Part shown: positions 1 to 10,880 of the stretch, piece after piece | How positions within the stretch are numbered: position 1 is the first letter of the stretch | Layout of the letters: the number at the start of each line of letters is the position of its first letter | Assembly (NCBI GenBank): GCA_006384855.1 | Contig: VCJN01000288.1 | Coordinates: 1-64,000 of the forward strand | Length of the DNA stretch: 64,000 nt | Direction of reading: 5' to 3' | From: Tetraselmis striata | Lineage: Eukaryota > Chlorophyta > Chlorodendrophyceae > Chlorodendrales > Chlorodendraceae | Notes under the pieces: model-generated | The model's database searches: none | What the model saw: only the letters and a program-made list of their open reading frames with translations | Told to the model about the DNA's origin: nothing | Translations under genes and position numbers: made by a program

Positions 1-214
1 TGCGGTGAATATTTTTGAGGGCACGGGACCGGGCTGCAGGGGCACCGCCGTGCAACCAAGTACCTCAGCCGCCCCCGGCACCTGGGCGGCATGCGCAGTG
101 GCGCTGGAGAAGTACTCTCAATGAACGTGGCACACTGGAGCCTGAGCCGGCATGGAAGCGCGAATATGAAAAGGGCGGGGCTCGACCGCCATGACATCAA
201 AGTGCCCCCCCCCC

Positions 215-248
215 CCCCCTCTCCGCTCCCCCCCCCCCCCCCCCCCCC
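215..248. repeat. Long interrupted C homopolymer
   Basis: Two C-runs separated by TCTCCGCTC. Open frames that read through them as polyproline or polyglycine are artefacts. Another C-run lies at about 2378-2401. The surrounding 1-790 holds no gene I can support. Confidence 0.9.
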
Positions 249-796
249 AATGCAGTATGTGTGGTGCACTTACAGCACAATGACCCTGCACTACTAGCTG
301 AGTTCCCGCGTATAGCTGGTAAATGTAATCGATCAAAGTTATGCTGCCCAGCAATTCCGCGCAGCGCCCCGGCGCCGCTGCCCTGCACCTAGCGCCCAAT
401 GCCCAAAACCTAGCCCCCTTGGCCATCTGAATCGACGGCGGTTTTAAACAACCCATGCTAGCAGTCTGCTGGGTACGTGGGACTGCAAAGGAAGGTGACA
501 CCGTCCGTTGGTACAATCACAAGGGTAAGGCTTGTCAAACTGTTACACAGTGCTAAAATTACAGCGCTTCTGCGTGCTGCTACTCGCTACTTTACTGGCC
601 ATGGGCAACTATGCCTCATGTCTACCTTTAAGCACTTTGGCTGGTGGCCGAACTATGCCTCATATGTCCGCAGTCTACTCTCCCAAGGGGTATTGGAGCA
701 TTTCATGAGCTGGTTTAACTGCAAAAAATCGCGAGTCGACTAGTATAGAACAAAATCATGGCTGCCGGTATCTATCTGCCCATTGCTTGGTGGGAG

Positions 797-1480
797 TCAA
801 TACGGCGGCCGCTGCCCCGGTGAACTCGTCCATGTGCCACGGGATGTCGGGTTACGGCAGGAAGCATGCCCCGAGTGCTGCAGCTGCATTTGCTGGGTGC
901 GGGTAATCGGGGACGATGCCACCCGCGCCAGGTCGGCTTCCCAATTCTTGGCAGCCTCAATCAGTCTGCGCACATTGATCGGCGTGTCATGGGGATGAAT
1001 CAAGTGCATGTAGCGGGACAGCAGTGCCGTATGGTAGCCGCGAGCGCCATTGCCGTGTGCAGATTGAAGTAGTCGACGAAGGCTTCCCGCAGCTTTGGGT
1101 TTCCTTGTGGGTCCTTCTCAATGCACACCTCAAGGGCGCGGTACAGTTGAGCCCGCCCGCAGCGAGCCATATCCGGTCGGCTTCGCTAAACATGTCTCTA
1201 TCAGAAACCCGGGTATCGTCCGGCGCGTCTATGAGGAATAATTTCCAGCCCCGGAGACCATCTGCCCCAACGGTGAGGATGCCCGGCCATGTCTGTTCCC
1301 TGTCGAGAGGCATACATGTTGGTGTCGGTCCTGCGGGTTGGAACCCACCCCGGCTCGAGATAAATGCACCCCCTCACGATCAAATGCCGGGTGAGGTAAC
1401 GGCTGAATTCCGTAGGGATGCCGTAGTACGCTTCGTGCCCCCGGTGGCGCTTGGCCATACTGAGCGAGGCAAGGAACCGT
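797..1480 (-). pseudogene. Frameshifted coding remnants, family not identified
   Basis: Three overlapping minus-strand frames each read like real protein over part of this stretch, then break off. About 1250-1458 gives a Tyr/Arg-rich patch (starting MAKRHRGHEAYYGIPTEF). About 1150-1310 gives a second frame (containing GWKLFLIDAPDDTRV). About 797-1060 gives a third (containing HDTPINVRRLIEAAKNWE), preceded in yet another frame by KLREAFVDYFNLHTAMA. Composition is unlike random GC-rich frames, and the frame changes suggest a decayed gene with at least two indels. No intron sites were found that would join the patches. I do not recognise the family; a degraded integrated element or an old cellular gene are both possible. 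Confidence 0.3.
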
Positions 1481-2632
1481 GGATCTGGTGGGTAACGATG
1501 GGTGCCGGCGGCATGTGGGTGCTGGTTGAGTGCATGGGCTTGGGTTCGGTAGCTGGGAGAAGCCGACGACTTTGCTACACCGTGTGCCTTGCGGCACTAC
1601 TACAAGCCGTTGGCAGCCCCGGCGTAGTAAGCCGCTAGTCTCATTGTTTGGACTTGTGCAGACGCGCGTGCCGTCGAATAAAAAGCGGAATACGCCAGAT
1701 TACGCGACCCATTCCCCGTTTAGGGTATTTACGTCCGAATTTGATCCTGTACCAAATGTGTATCAAAGGTGTTCTCATGTAAACGCTAAATACGGTCGCC
1801 AGACGTAATATTACGCTATGGCTACGCAACAACCTAGAGTGCGGTATATAACAGCGGAGCGCGATGATAGTCGTCTAGGAGCTGCGCCGGACTTAGGTTT
1901 TTGAAAGCAGCAGCTACGCCTACATGACGCACACTCGCACACCCGCCAGACAGTAACTTAGCTGCTCGTCCCCCGGCACTCTCCATGACGGCCACCCACG
2001 CCAAGCTAATTCCATGCATGCACCCCCTACGGCAAAGCTGTGAGGCCTAGAGGCATGACCATAGCACTCGGTGCTCTGTGCAGCACGTGCATAATCGTTG
2101 AGGACGTGCGGCATGCATTGTATCGCGGCCAAGCGACCAACAACCATATCCGCGTTCACCCACAGCAACCACAGCGCAAGGACGCGTTCGGCTAAGTTCT
2201 CGCGGACATACTGAACAACTGCGCTGAGCGGAAGCAATACGACGAATCCGGGAAGAAGCATCTGCTTGAGGCAGGTTTTCAAGTGTCCGATGAGGGTGTC
2301 GTCTCGATGTATTATACCTCGTACGTACCCAACGCGACGCGTGCCCATATCTTGAACCCAACACCCGAGGCGCCCCCCGCCCCCCCCCCCCCCCCCCCCC
2401 CGGCAGGATCTGACATGGGCACTGGCGTTAAGAACGCCTCTGTCGACGGTCCATCCCAAACTTTCACGAGCTGGGGGCAGGATTCCACCCTGAAAGGTGC
2501 AGTGAGTCGGCGGGCGGCTGACAACACTGCGTAGAGGGTTTGAATTTCACATGCGTTGACCGGCCCGTGCCGCGTTTTTGTTGTTGCTCCTGCAGCTTAG
2601 CACAAGGCGGTGCTGTCGGGTGTCTTTGACGA

Positions 2633-3640
2633 ATGCTAGCCGCGCGACACTCATGCAGGGATCCCTTATACCCTCTCAAGAAGACGCCGAGGTTTCCCAT
2701 TGCCGCGCCCCCGTACATCGAGCGGATCTGCTACGCTACTTTCAACTACCGCGCCGGCTACACAACCGCGAACCACATCTACGCCAAGGAGACCGTCATC
2801 GCCGCGTTCAGAGTATACACCCCCTCCCCTTTCTCCCAACCCCACTGCGACCATCCTTGTGGGTTGTTCTGACGGTGCACCTTGTGATGTACATGAAGCA
2901 GGGGAACGTGAGGAACTACCTCGCTCGGTATACTACTTCCAGGATGAGGGCAAGGATGGCCAAGTAAGTAGGAAGAAGGGACCATTGCTGAGCGAGGACC
3001 GACTCGCGAAGGTTTGGCAGACTCGACCTTGCAGAGGTTTGGCAGCTGAGCGAGCTGGGGAGGTACTTCCAAGCCGGCAAGTGCCCCCCTTCTAATGTTC
3101 AAGCGCGAGGAGGAGGTCTACGAGGTTACGCCGCACTGGGAAGCCGCATGTGAGTCACGGTTGTTTTCGCAATTGTTCGATTACACAGCCTCCGCCGCGA
3201 CAAGCAATCAACACGCATACTGACTTTCGCAGTTGCTATGTCAGAACCCCGCCAAGTCCCTACGTTTGGCGGTAAGCCGATCGTATCGAGTGTTCGGGGC
3301 AACAAGGTCGTGTCGCGGCCGTTGACGGGCACCGCTGCATCGCCAAAGCTCCACGGCTTGGTGGGCGTGCTGAAGCAGCAGAAGAAGAGGGCGGGCGGCA
3401 TCATCAAGCACAACTAACACCAACGCGGTCTAGAACCTGGCCGCCACGTAAACCGCCCCCGGCGACAACGTCGACGAGGGCAGTAGCCCGGAGCCTTCGG
3501 CCAAGAAGGCCAAGCAGTCCGCCAAGCCCGCGGTTGGAGTGCCGGCCCGGGGCCGGGGTGGTGCTGGGGCCAGGGGGGGCGGTGGGGCGTTCGGGTCGCG
3601 GGCCGCCAGGCCGCCGTAGCCGGTGCCACCACGACCCGCG
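2633..3640 (+). pseudogene. Broken coding patches with a basic RG-rich tail, unidentified
   Basis: Several plus-strand patches look coding. The first, about 2660-2815, contains ICYATFNYRAGYTTANHIY. The second, about 2870-2965, contains MYMKQGNVRNYLARYTT. The third, about 3093-3150, contains FKREEEVYEVTPHWEAA and joins well, through a GTGAGT donor at 3151 and an acceptor ending about 3232, to a 59-codon open stretch that ends in TAA at 3414-3416. Beyond that stop, 3460-3640 reads as an acidic then Lys/Ala and Arg-Gly-rich tail in an open frame. Frame changes between patches argue for decay. No family was recognised. Confidence 0.3.
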
Positions 3641-3644
3641 AGCA

Positions 3645-5594
3645 GTAGGCCGGCCGCCGTGGCGGTCCCGGCCGAAACCGGATGTAAAAAATCTATTCCG
3701 CCCGCCCACTGCCGCGCGACTCGCCGCCCACTGCCGCGCGCCCGCTCACTGGCACTGCCGCACGCGCGCTATCGCGGATTAGGCTAGAGCGCAACGAGAT
3801 TGTCGGGCTTCTAGAGGCAGATCCCGGATAGACCACCGCGGATACTGCGTCGCGATGTCGAGTCATATGCGTATGATCGTATCGTGTGTCGCCAAAGATG
3901 ATGGTCATGTATGCGAGTGCAGCAGCGACGGTGCGGACCCGCATAGAGTCACGGAATGACTACAGACGAGTGTCATTAGACTGATAAGATTACATGATAA
4001 ATACAGGGTAAAACATGCCATACACAAAGTGGTCTGGGAGCCTAGTGCTCCAAGCGATGTTCCCGAATAATGTTCCCCGATAATGTTGTGAAAGGGGGGA
4101 TCCGGCATGGCGGCCGTGAGATCGCTCAAGGGGGGTATGTGCCACGTATGAGTGGTCCGTGCACAAGTCAAGAACATACACACACTGTCCGACCCGCCAC
4201 CTTGTATCAGGCTTTGAGATCCACTTGGCGAAAGTTTCACGCCAACTTGTTGACCACACGCTGACACATACGTCGGATTTCGACATACTATTTCTTTAAA
4301 ATCGAAAAAGTGCCTAAATTGCCTCGGACGACCGTGCTGCCACTGTGGAATTTGTAGCCATGGTCGCGTAGTTTTTAGTGGTATCTATATGAAAATTGTC
4401 TGACGTTTCCTCGCAACGCAATGAGCGATACCGCGGTTTTGAGAGCTGCACCACAAGGCGGCACTACAATGGCGATGGTATCACGCCACATCTTGCACGG
4501 GCGCACGCCACTATCGCCCCACCCCAAAAACAGTACCCTAGCCTCTCTGCTGACATGTTTCTCCGCCCACCCATGGCCATCCCACCATGCAGTAATGGTC
4601 TATGCATGCGCGGCGGGACGTGCGGGGCACCAACCCCCGTTGTTGTGGGCGGGGTACTGGAAGCGCTCAGTGTGGCGCAAGTGCCCCTCGTATATGACAC
4701 TTGTTAGGGCCAAAGGGGTTGCTTACGCCCTATGGTAATAAAGCCCGAGAATAAATTTGCAATAAATAAAGGATTTCCAGGATTTCAGGTCATAAACCCT
4801 AGATCCAGCTGCCCTACTATTCGTAAGCTCGGATTCGGCGAGACATGGGCTTTGGACTTGTGCGGAGGGGTGTAATAATAATCACACCACGAGCCTGGCA
4901 GCAGTTGTCGGGCTGGTGCGATTACGATATTACAGTGACGTATAGTATACTGCGACAATTACATACACCTCTCCACGTAAATAAGGCAGGAATTCGTGGA
5001 TTTACTCAAAAATTCGACATGCACATACGTGGCACTGCATGAGGGACTGATAGTCGTGCACGTGTGCATGCATATGGCTGCATTGAGGCCGTTTACCCAC
5101 GCTACGGGTGGCCATGGCGCCATGGCGGGTTGGGCGGTAGGAAAATGCAAGGAGGTCAGCGGGCAGACATACATGGCGGAGCTGGCAGCCGGGTTGCCAA
5201 ATAAAACATGGGACACAGGGTAGTAAGAGTCTCGATAAATGAGGGAAGTCTGGGACTCTCCGTGGATGCCTTGTGAATATGCCTGGATTTGATGTTAGTG
5301 GAGTAATTCATGCTGGGAAATGAGTCAAATGAGGCGCCTGTGTGCATGGCTAAAGGGGATAAGCACGAAATAAGCAACATGATGAATAGCGACTCGTGCG
5401 ATGCAATAAGCACACCAGCACACTGCCGCGCCACTAGGTACTGCTGGGAATTGAAACATACAGTGAAGCAGCGCCGTCAGGTGCCAGTAAATCTCAGAAA
5501 TGCTGTTGAATAGTATCTCATCGACCATATGTGCATGATGTGCGTGAGTACTTTGGTTTGGGAAGGCGCGGTGTGCGCATGCCCACAGACATAT
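3645..5594. other. Intergenic stretch without a supportable gene
   Basis: Only short open frames with no recognisable domain or consistent splice sites. Some 60-105-codon frames exist around 4396-4738 and 4959-5530, but their composition is not protein-like and they lack homology I can recognise. Confidence 0.5.
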
Positions 5595-5599
5595 TTACA
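5595..5599 (-). terminator. Candidate TGTAA poly(A) signal for SQR
   Basis: TTACA on the plus strand is TGTAA on the minus strand, the poly(A) signal typical of chlorophyte algae. It lies about 137 nt beyond the SQR stop codon. Confidence 0.4.
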
Positions 5600-5673
5600 A
5601 GCTCGGAAGTGGCACATGTCCTGGTCGGCTACCTGCGAAACACTACATGACTACGCTGTTTGAAAGGGACAAC

Positions 5674-5675
<2 letters not shown>

Positions 5676-5704
<29 letters not shown>
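5676..5704. repeat. (GT)n microsatellite in the SQR 3' region
   Basis: Uninterrupted TG dinucleotide repeat followed by GGAGGGGGGGG, just downstream of the SQR stop. Frames across it read as poly-Cys-Val or poly-His-Thr and are not genes. Confidence 0.9.
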
Positions 5705-5735
5705 GAGGGGGGGGGCGCTGGCATGCATGGCTTGT

Positions 5736-8118
5736 TTACTCCTCATCAGGGAATGTAGGCGCGAAGAAGGTGCGGGGCCCATACCAGCGGCCCTGCAGCA
5801 TGGCATTCCAGTAGGCCCAGGGGAAGACGTACTTCTTGAGGTAGTAGAAGGGCAAGCGCTCCGCACCCTGGTCCAGTAACCCCCCAAACGTCTCCTTTGG
5901 TTCCCCGCCATACATGAACTCGGCCAACACAAGGCCCCCTCGCTTGGTGAGGATCGGGCACGAGGTATAGCCATCATAGGCCGCATTGGGCGCCTTTCCG
6001 ACCATCGCGCGGGTGAGATTGTGCACGAGCACGGGCGCCTGTGCAGACACCGCAGCAGCGGTTTTGGAGGTGGGCAGGTTGGAGCAGTCTCCGAGCGCAA
6101 ATATGTTGGGGTATTTGGTGTGCTGCAGGGTGCCTTTGTCCACAGTGACATAGCCCGTGGTAGGGTCTGCAATGGGGGACTTCCGGACAAAGTCGTGCGG
6201 CCCCATGCGCGGCACCACATGCAGGAGGTCAAAGTCCTTCTTGATCGTCTTGCCATCGGGAGTCTGAAAGGTGGCCACCTGCTTGGGACCATCCACCTCC
6301 ACGAGATCGTGCTGGTAGAAGGGCACCACACCGCGGTCCGCCGTCATCTGCTGGAGTGTATCTCCGTATTTTTTCACGGGGAACATCGCGCCGATTCCAG
6401 TCATGTAGTTGACCTCGATATTGTCACGGACCTCCGGGCCCTGGCTGCGCCAGAAGTCCTCCGCCAGCCACATGATCTTCTGCGGCGCGCCGCCGCACTT
6501 GACAGGCGTGTTGGGCATGGTGAAGATTGCCTTCCCTTGCTTGAGCTCACGGATGAGCTCCCACACCCTGCCCGCGTAGTCGTACGAGTAGATGGTGCTC
6601 ACGCCATTCTTGCCGACTGTATCCGCAAGCCCCTGTGGCCGAACGCAATCGCATCAATGAGCACGTCCCGGGCCACTGTCGTTCCCCCCCTCCCGCCCCA
6701 CCCATCCCTGAGAGATAAACATCTGAATATTTCATGTGTAATCACTTGCAGCTCATTCTAAACATCAGAAGATGAACTGATGTGGAGGGAGGACAACAGT
6801 AAACGACAAGATGGCTTGGTGGCGATGAGCGGTTGCCGAGCAGTTTAGTGACAAATGCGAAGGGCGTCACCATCTGGGCAGAACGGAAACTGAGTATACC
6901 GATCTTAGTCACCAAGCAAGCTGTGAGAGGTGTCGCCAGCAGTGCTGATATATTTCTTTTTCCTTGCAACTTGCATCTTTGGGATAGACTATATAATCTG
7001 CGAAGTGCAGGCAGAATTCACTACAGCAACACATGCCCTAACTGAGACAAAACTCGTATGGGATATCATATATTTGTAACTTCAGCATTGCACGCAATCG
7101 ATGAGACGCCCAACCAATGCTGTATGGTCCGCTTCACAGCCCGTGCTGCTCGCCACCCTTTTCTGGTTTCAGGACACTTCGTAGTTCGCCGCGTCGGCGT
7201 ATCACACATGCAAGCCGTACCTTAATCGAGTTTAGGTCGACCTTGATGCCGGTTGCGACAACCAGATATTCATACTCCAGCTTCTTGCCGCCCTCCATGA
7301 GCACTGCGTTGGCGTCCGGCCGGAAAGAAGCTGCTCGCTCTTTGATCCAGCGCACGCCGGCTGGCATGACCGCTCCCATCTCCCGCCGAGAATCCTCCAC
7401 CGATACCAGGCCACCACCTAGCGGGTGGGCAGAAGCACCGTGCTAGTGTCGAAGGCTGCTGACACGTACATATTTACAATCAATGCCGGCTGTCGGCGCC
7501 TACTCATCGGAGTGGCTCTACAATAAGCTGCCCGTCCAAGCGACTTGACAAGCTCGTTAGCTTAATACGTTCCTCGGAACCTACGGGTAGAACGTAGTAG
7601 CGACTAGCCGGCCTCGACACTAGCGGCCTAGTCGCTACACAAAGTTAGGGTAAGCACGAGTGACACTTCTGATGTATGTAAATATGTGAGATTGGAGTGT
7701 TGATTGTATCGTAGTCCCGCGCCGTACCTGCCATCGTCCACCAGGGCTGGTAGTAGTGAAACCCCGACGGCTCCACCACCGCGACATCGGCAGCCTGGCC
7801 AAGCTTGCGGGTGAATTGCGCTGCGACCGTAAGGCCAGCGGCGCCGCCTCCCACTACCACCACGCGGTGCCTCTCGGCCGGGGCGCCCTCGCCCTCGCCG
7901 AGCGCGTGCGCCTCGGCCGGGGTGCTCCGAGGCGAAAAGCTGTAGGTCGCGCTGGCCGCCAGCCCCGCGCCCGCGGCGGCAGCCATCCGAAGCAGCCCCA
8001 TAGCGAGACCAGGAGTTCGGTCACGACAGCAGAGAATCCGTGTGTCGCGGGTCGCGAGGCCGAGGGTAGCGGCGCGATAGTTGCTTGTGATGTTTAGAAG
8101 CTGCGGGTTGGCGATCAC
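5736..8118 (-). CDS. SQOR: Sulfide:quinone oxidoreductase, mitochondrial (3 exons)
   Basis: Oxidises sulfide to sulfane sulfur and passes electrons through FAD to ubiquinone at the inner mitochondrial membrane. Exons on the minus strand are 8118-7728, 7417-7221 and 6632-5736, with phases 1 and 0 and GT-AG introns, giving 494 residues. The first ~65 residues are Arg/Ala/Ser-rich, like a mitochondrial presequence. A Rossmann FAD motif, VVVVGGGAAGL, lies near 86-96. The FAD/substrate segment includes HYYQPWWTMAG, then EDSRREMGAV and VVATGI. The two redox cysteines of the family fit Cys242 (PNTPVKCGGAP) and Cys421 (YDGYTSCP), and GDCSNLPTSKTAAA is the second FAD contact. Length and order match animal and fungal SQR. 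It is transcribed divergently from the SURNod19 gene. The first ATG of the exon was taken as start; ATGs at codons 40 and 45 are less likely. Confidence 0.93.
7597..7638. repeat. Small inverted repeat inside SQR intron 1
   Basis: GTAGCGACTAG (7597-7607) and CTAGTCGCTAC (7628-7638) are perfect 11-bp inverted arms around a GC-rich 20-nt loop. It lies within the 310-nt intron 1 (7418-7727). Confidence 0.7.
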
Positions 8119-8777
8119 TGACGAGGTTAATGTCGGACGGAACGAGCTACTATGCTCCTGCTGCTCGGGAGACCCACCGCCAGACGAACTTGTGTAGTAG
8201 CAGCATGAATTACTTATATTTTCCCAGCAAAGGCTTATGCGTCCGTGTTTTTACAGTAACAGAAATGAATAGGACACATGACGACAGGGTAATCTAGTTA
8301 CATTGGCTTTTTTTTCCTAAAGCTGCAAAAGCGGATCGGGAAATCACCCTGTACAGTATAAGGAAACGCCCACTAGCGCTACTGGTGTGAATTAAAAAAA
8401 GGCCAGTAACAAATCCACCGCTAAAAGCAGTACTAAAAGATCAACAACAGAGCAAGTCGCCACTTTTGCTGGTACGAACAAAACATAAAATCGAAGAAAA
8501 AAGAATCCATATGGTCGCTAAATGCTCGTGTGAGGTGGACTCGCCACTCCCACACTTCCCCTTTCTGGCCGGGCCGATCGTGCTTCCGGCGCCGATCCCA
8601 TCAAACCTTGTATTCGTCGCTATTCGCTGCCCCTTAACGGGTGACTCCCAGTGCTACCACTAATCCTTAGCAGCGACTTGTTAGTAGCCATCGCGACCGC
8701 AGCCGAAACCCTCACCATACCATCGCGAGCAGCATAACAGTTGCAGACACCGCGGGGAGCACTCATGCCACGCCGAA
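8119..8777. promoter_or_regulatory. Divergent intergenic region between SQR and the SURNod19 gene
   Basis: The 659 bp between two head-to-head genes should hold both promoters and 5' UTRs. It has T- and A-rich runs (TTTTTTTTCC near 8311, ATTAAAAAAA near 8393). I see no clear TATA box or known operator. Confidence 0.4.
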
Positions 8778-10880
8778 ATGAATGCAACACGCCAGCTTAG
8801 CGGCCGCGGACGCCACCGCGACAGGACATGCACTAGTCCGTTGCGGCTGGGCGGCTGCCTCGTACATTCAGCAGCAGCACTACTGGCATGCTACGCGCTG
8901 CTCGTCACTGCCGCAGGCACTATGCATTCGGTCGACAAACAGCCGCGACTGGCATGGCGGGAGGTGTTCGACGGCCCGAGTGTACAGCTGTCCGGCCCGC
9001 GGGGCACTGGCTCCGCGCAGGCGGCCGCCAAGTTCCGCTCCAGCGCCATATGGCTCGACCCTGGGCGGGTGGTGCTGACGCCGCCCGACGAGACCCCCAT
9101 CCCTGGTGCGCCAAGCCGCGCCATCACTGCCCCTCTCCCCGACCTTAATCAACCTGACCACGCTCTGGTACAATGGCTAGATAGTGGTGGGTAGCGACTA
9201 CTGCTCGTCATGGAGAGGCAGGGAGAGAGAGAGAGAGGTTGGCACAGTCACTAGGTCGTTGTGGCGGAGTGAGAGCGTCCAGCAGGCTAGGAGGTCTAGC
9301 TGGGCGGTAATGTATCAAATCCTGTGAATTTTAGACCACACGCACAGCAGCGGTATCTGATTGAACAACGGAGTTTGGGTACGGGTGCCAAAGGTCCGAG
9401 TGACGCTGGGATGGGCATCTTTAGCTCTCGGCGGTTTATGGGGATTGTAGCCCTTGCCTTCTCACCCTTTCACCAGCGATGCCCCGGTCGCAGTCCCACC
9501 GCCTCCTTTTCTCCTCCGCGGTCTGCGCGTGGAGGTGGTTGACGCCGACGGCACCCCAGTTCCGTTGACAGAGGTGCGGCCACGCACGGCGACTGCATAA
9601 TGATCTGCCCCAGCCGCGCATGCTTCAACTAGAACAATGACATCAACGCACATTTGCCGCCACCCCGCATGCCGCAGGTGTACTTGCACCACATTGCCTT
9701 CTATGACGGTGTCAACTCGGCCGACATCTGTGGGGGCGCCAACCTCCAAGGCCGCGACGCGCTCTGGGCCACTGGCGCCGAGTCCAGGCACACGCCCACT
9801 TTCTTCCCTGATGGCTACGGAATCCCCGTGAGGCAAAACACCTCATGGGCGGCAAATATCCATCTCATCCGGACAGATGGCGTCAATCATGTGCGCAAAC
9901 GCCATCACGGCTCCATCTTGAGGTTACGTGTCTGCTACCTGCCACTCACATGAGCGGGGAAGAAAGAGTGTTGTGTGATTGGGGCTCTCCCCCCTCCCCC
10001 CCCCCCCACCGGAAATCTGAATGTTCTGCGTTGATGACAGGTGAAGCATTGCATCGAGTGTCACTGCTACTCCGAGGTCGGTGGGAGTGCCGGGGGTGGC
10101 TCTGAGGATTGCTGCCCTGATGGATCGCTGTGCGCTGGAATGGCACATGCTCCGCGCAACGGCGCTGCGGGTACGAAGCGGGCGTATTATGTCCAGTTTG
10201 TCGTGTGGTATGACCGGATGGAAGAGCAGGGTCACGTCCACACCCACAATCGTCACCTGCGCTACCATACATTGGACGCCTCTGCATGCCAGCTGGAGTG
10301 GAACGTGCCGGCCGTGTGTCCCTGGAGGTTCAAGCACGCCGGCGTGACCCCGGGCGCTGGGCAGCTGCCGCAGCGAGGCCTGCGGGGAAGCGGGCGCTAC
10401 TTCCCCTTCGACTTCCTGATGCAGCCGGCGCATGAACTGCGCGAAGCTTGCATATCAACCATGAGCTGGCGGCTAGCTTGGCCGTACGAGGATGGAGAGG
10501 TGGTTTATGGCAAGGCGCACCTGCACATCGGCGGAATTGACGTCTCACTGTACCGCGAAGCCGAGCCACACGGCCCTCGGCAGCTGCTGTGCCGGGCATC
10601 GGCCATGTATGGCACCGGGTGGCCGAGCAATAGCAGCAAGCTGGGCAGTGGGGCGCCGTGGGAGCATCAGCCAGCTGGCAATGAAGAGGGCTATGTGGTG
10701 AAGGTGTCCACCTGCCGCGATACTTTCACGCTGCGGCGCGGCGACCAGCTGATCGTGGAGGCCCGCTACCATGCCGCGCCATGGTTTGAGGGCGTCATGG
10801 GGCTGCTTGACTTGGCTGTGGCAGCTCCGCGGGATGGCCCTGCTGCGCTCCAACCCGCAGCTGTGGCAAGTGCTCAGTGA
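8778..10880 (+). CDS. Secreted SURNod19-family protein (4 exons)
   Basis: Member of the stress up-regulated Nod 19 (SURNod19) family of extracellular or endomembrane proteins. The biochemical role of the family is not established. Exons 8778-9105, 9494-9573, 9678-9890 and 10041-10880 give 486 residues, and all introns are GT-AG. A hydrophobic segment at about residues 35-50 (AALLACYALLVTAAG) looks like a signal peptide or anchor. Family features follow in order: LRVEVVDADGTPVPL then VYLHH at the exon 2-3 junction; GAESRHTPTFFPDGYGIPV and the conserved THL-like stretch in exon 3; CIECHC and EDCCPD in exon 4; VYGKAHLHIGGIDVSLY; GNEEGYVVKVSTC; and the closing DQLIVEARYH...GVMGLLDLAVA block. The paired cysteines suit an oxidising compartment. 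Exon 1 and 2 limits rest on phase and a GTGCGCC donor seen elsewhere in this window. Confidence 0.85.

Noticed and set aside
4396..4738. Two overlapping ~104-codon plus-strand frames
   Set aside because: No conserved features, overlapping each other and an antisense frame; likely chance.
5651..6331. 226-codon minus-strand frame over the SQR third exon
   Set aside because: It is a Ser/Pro/Arg-rich shadow of the true SQR frame and runs into the GT microsatellite as poly-His-Thr.
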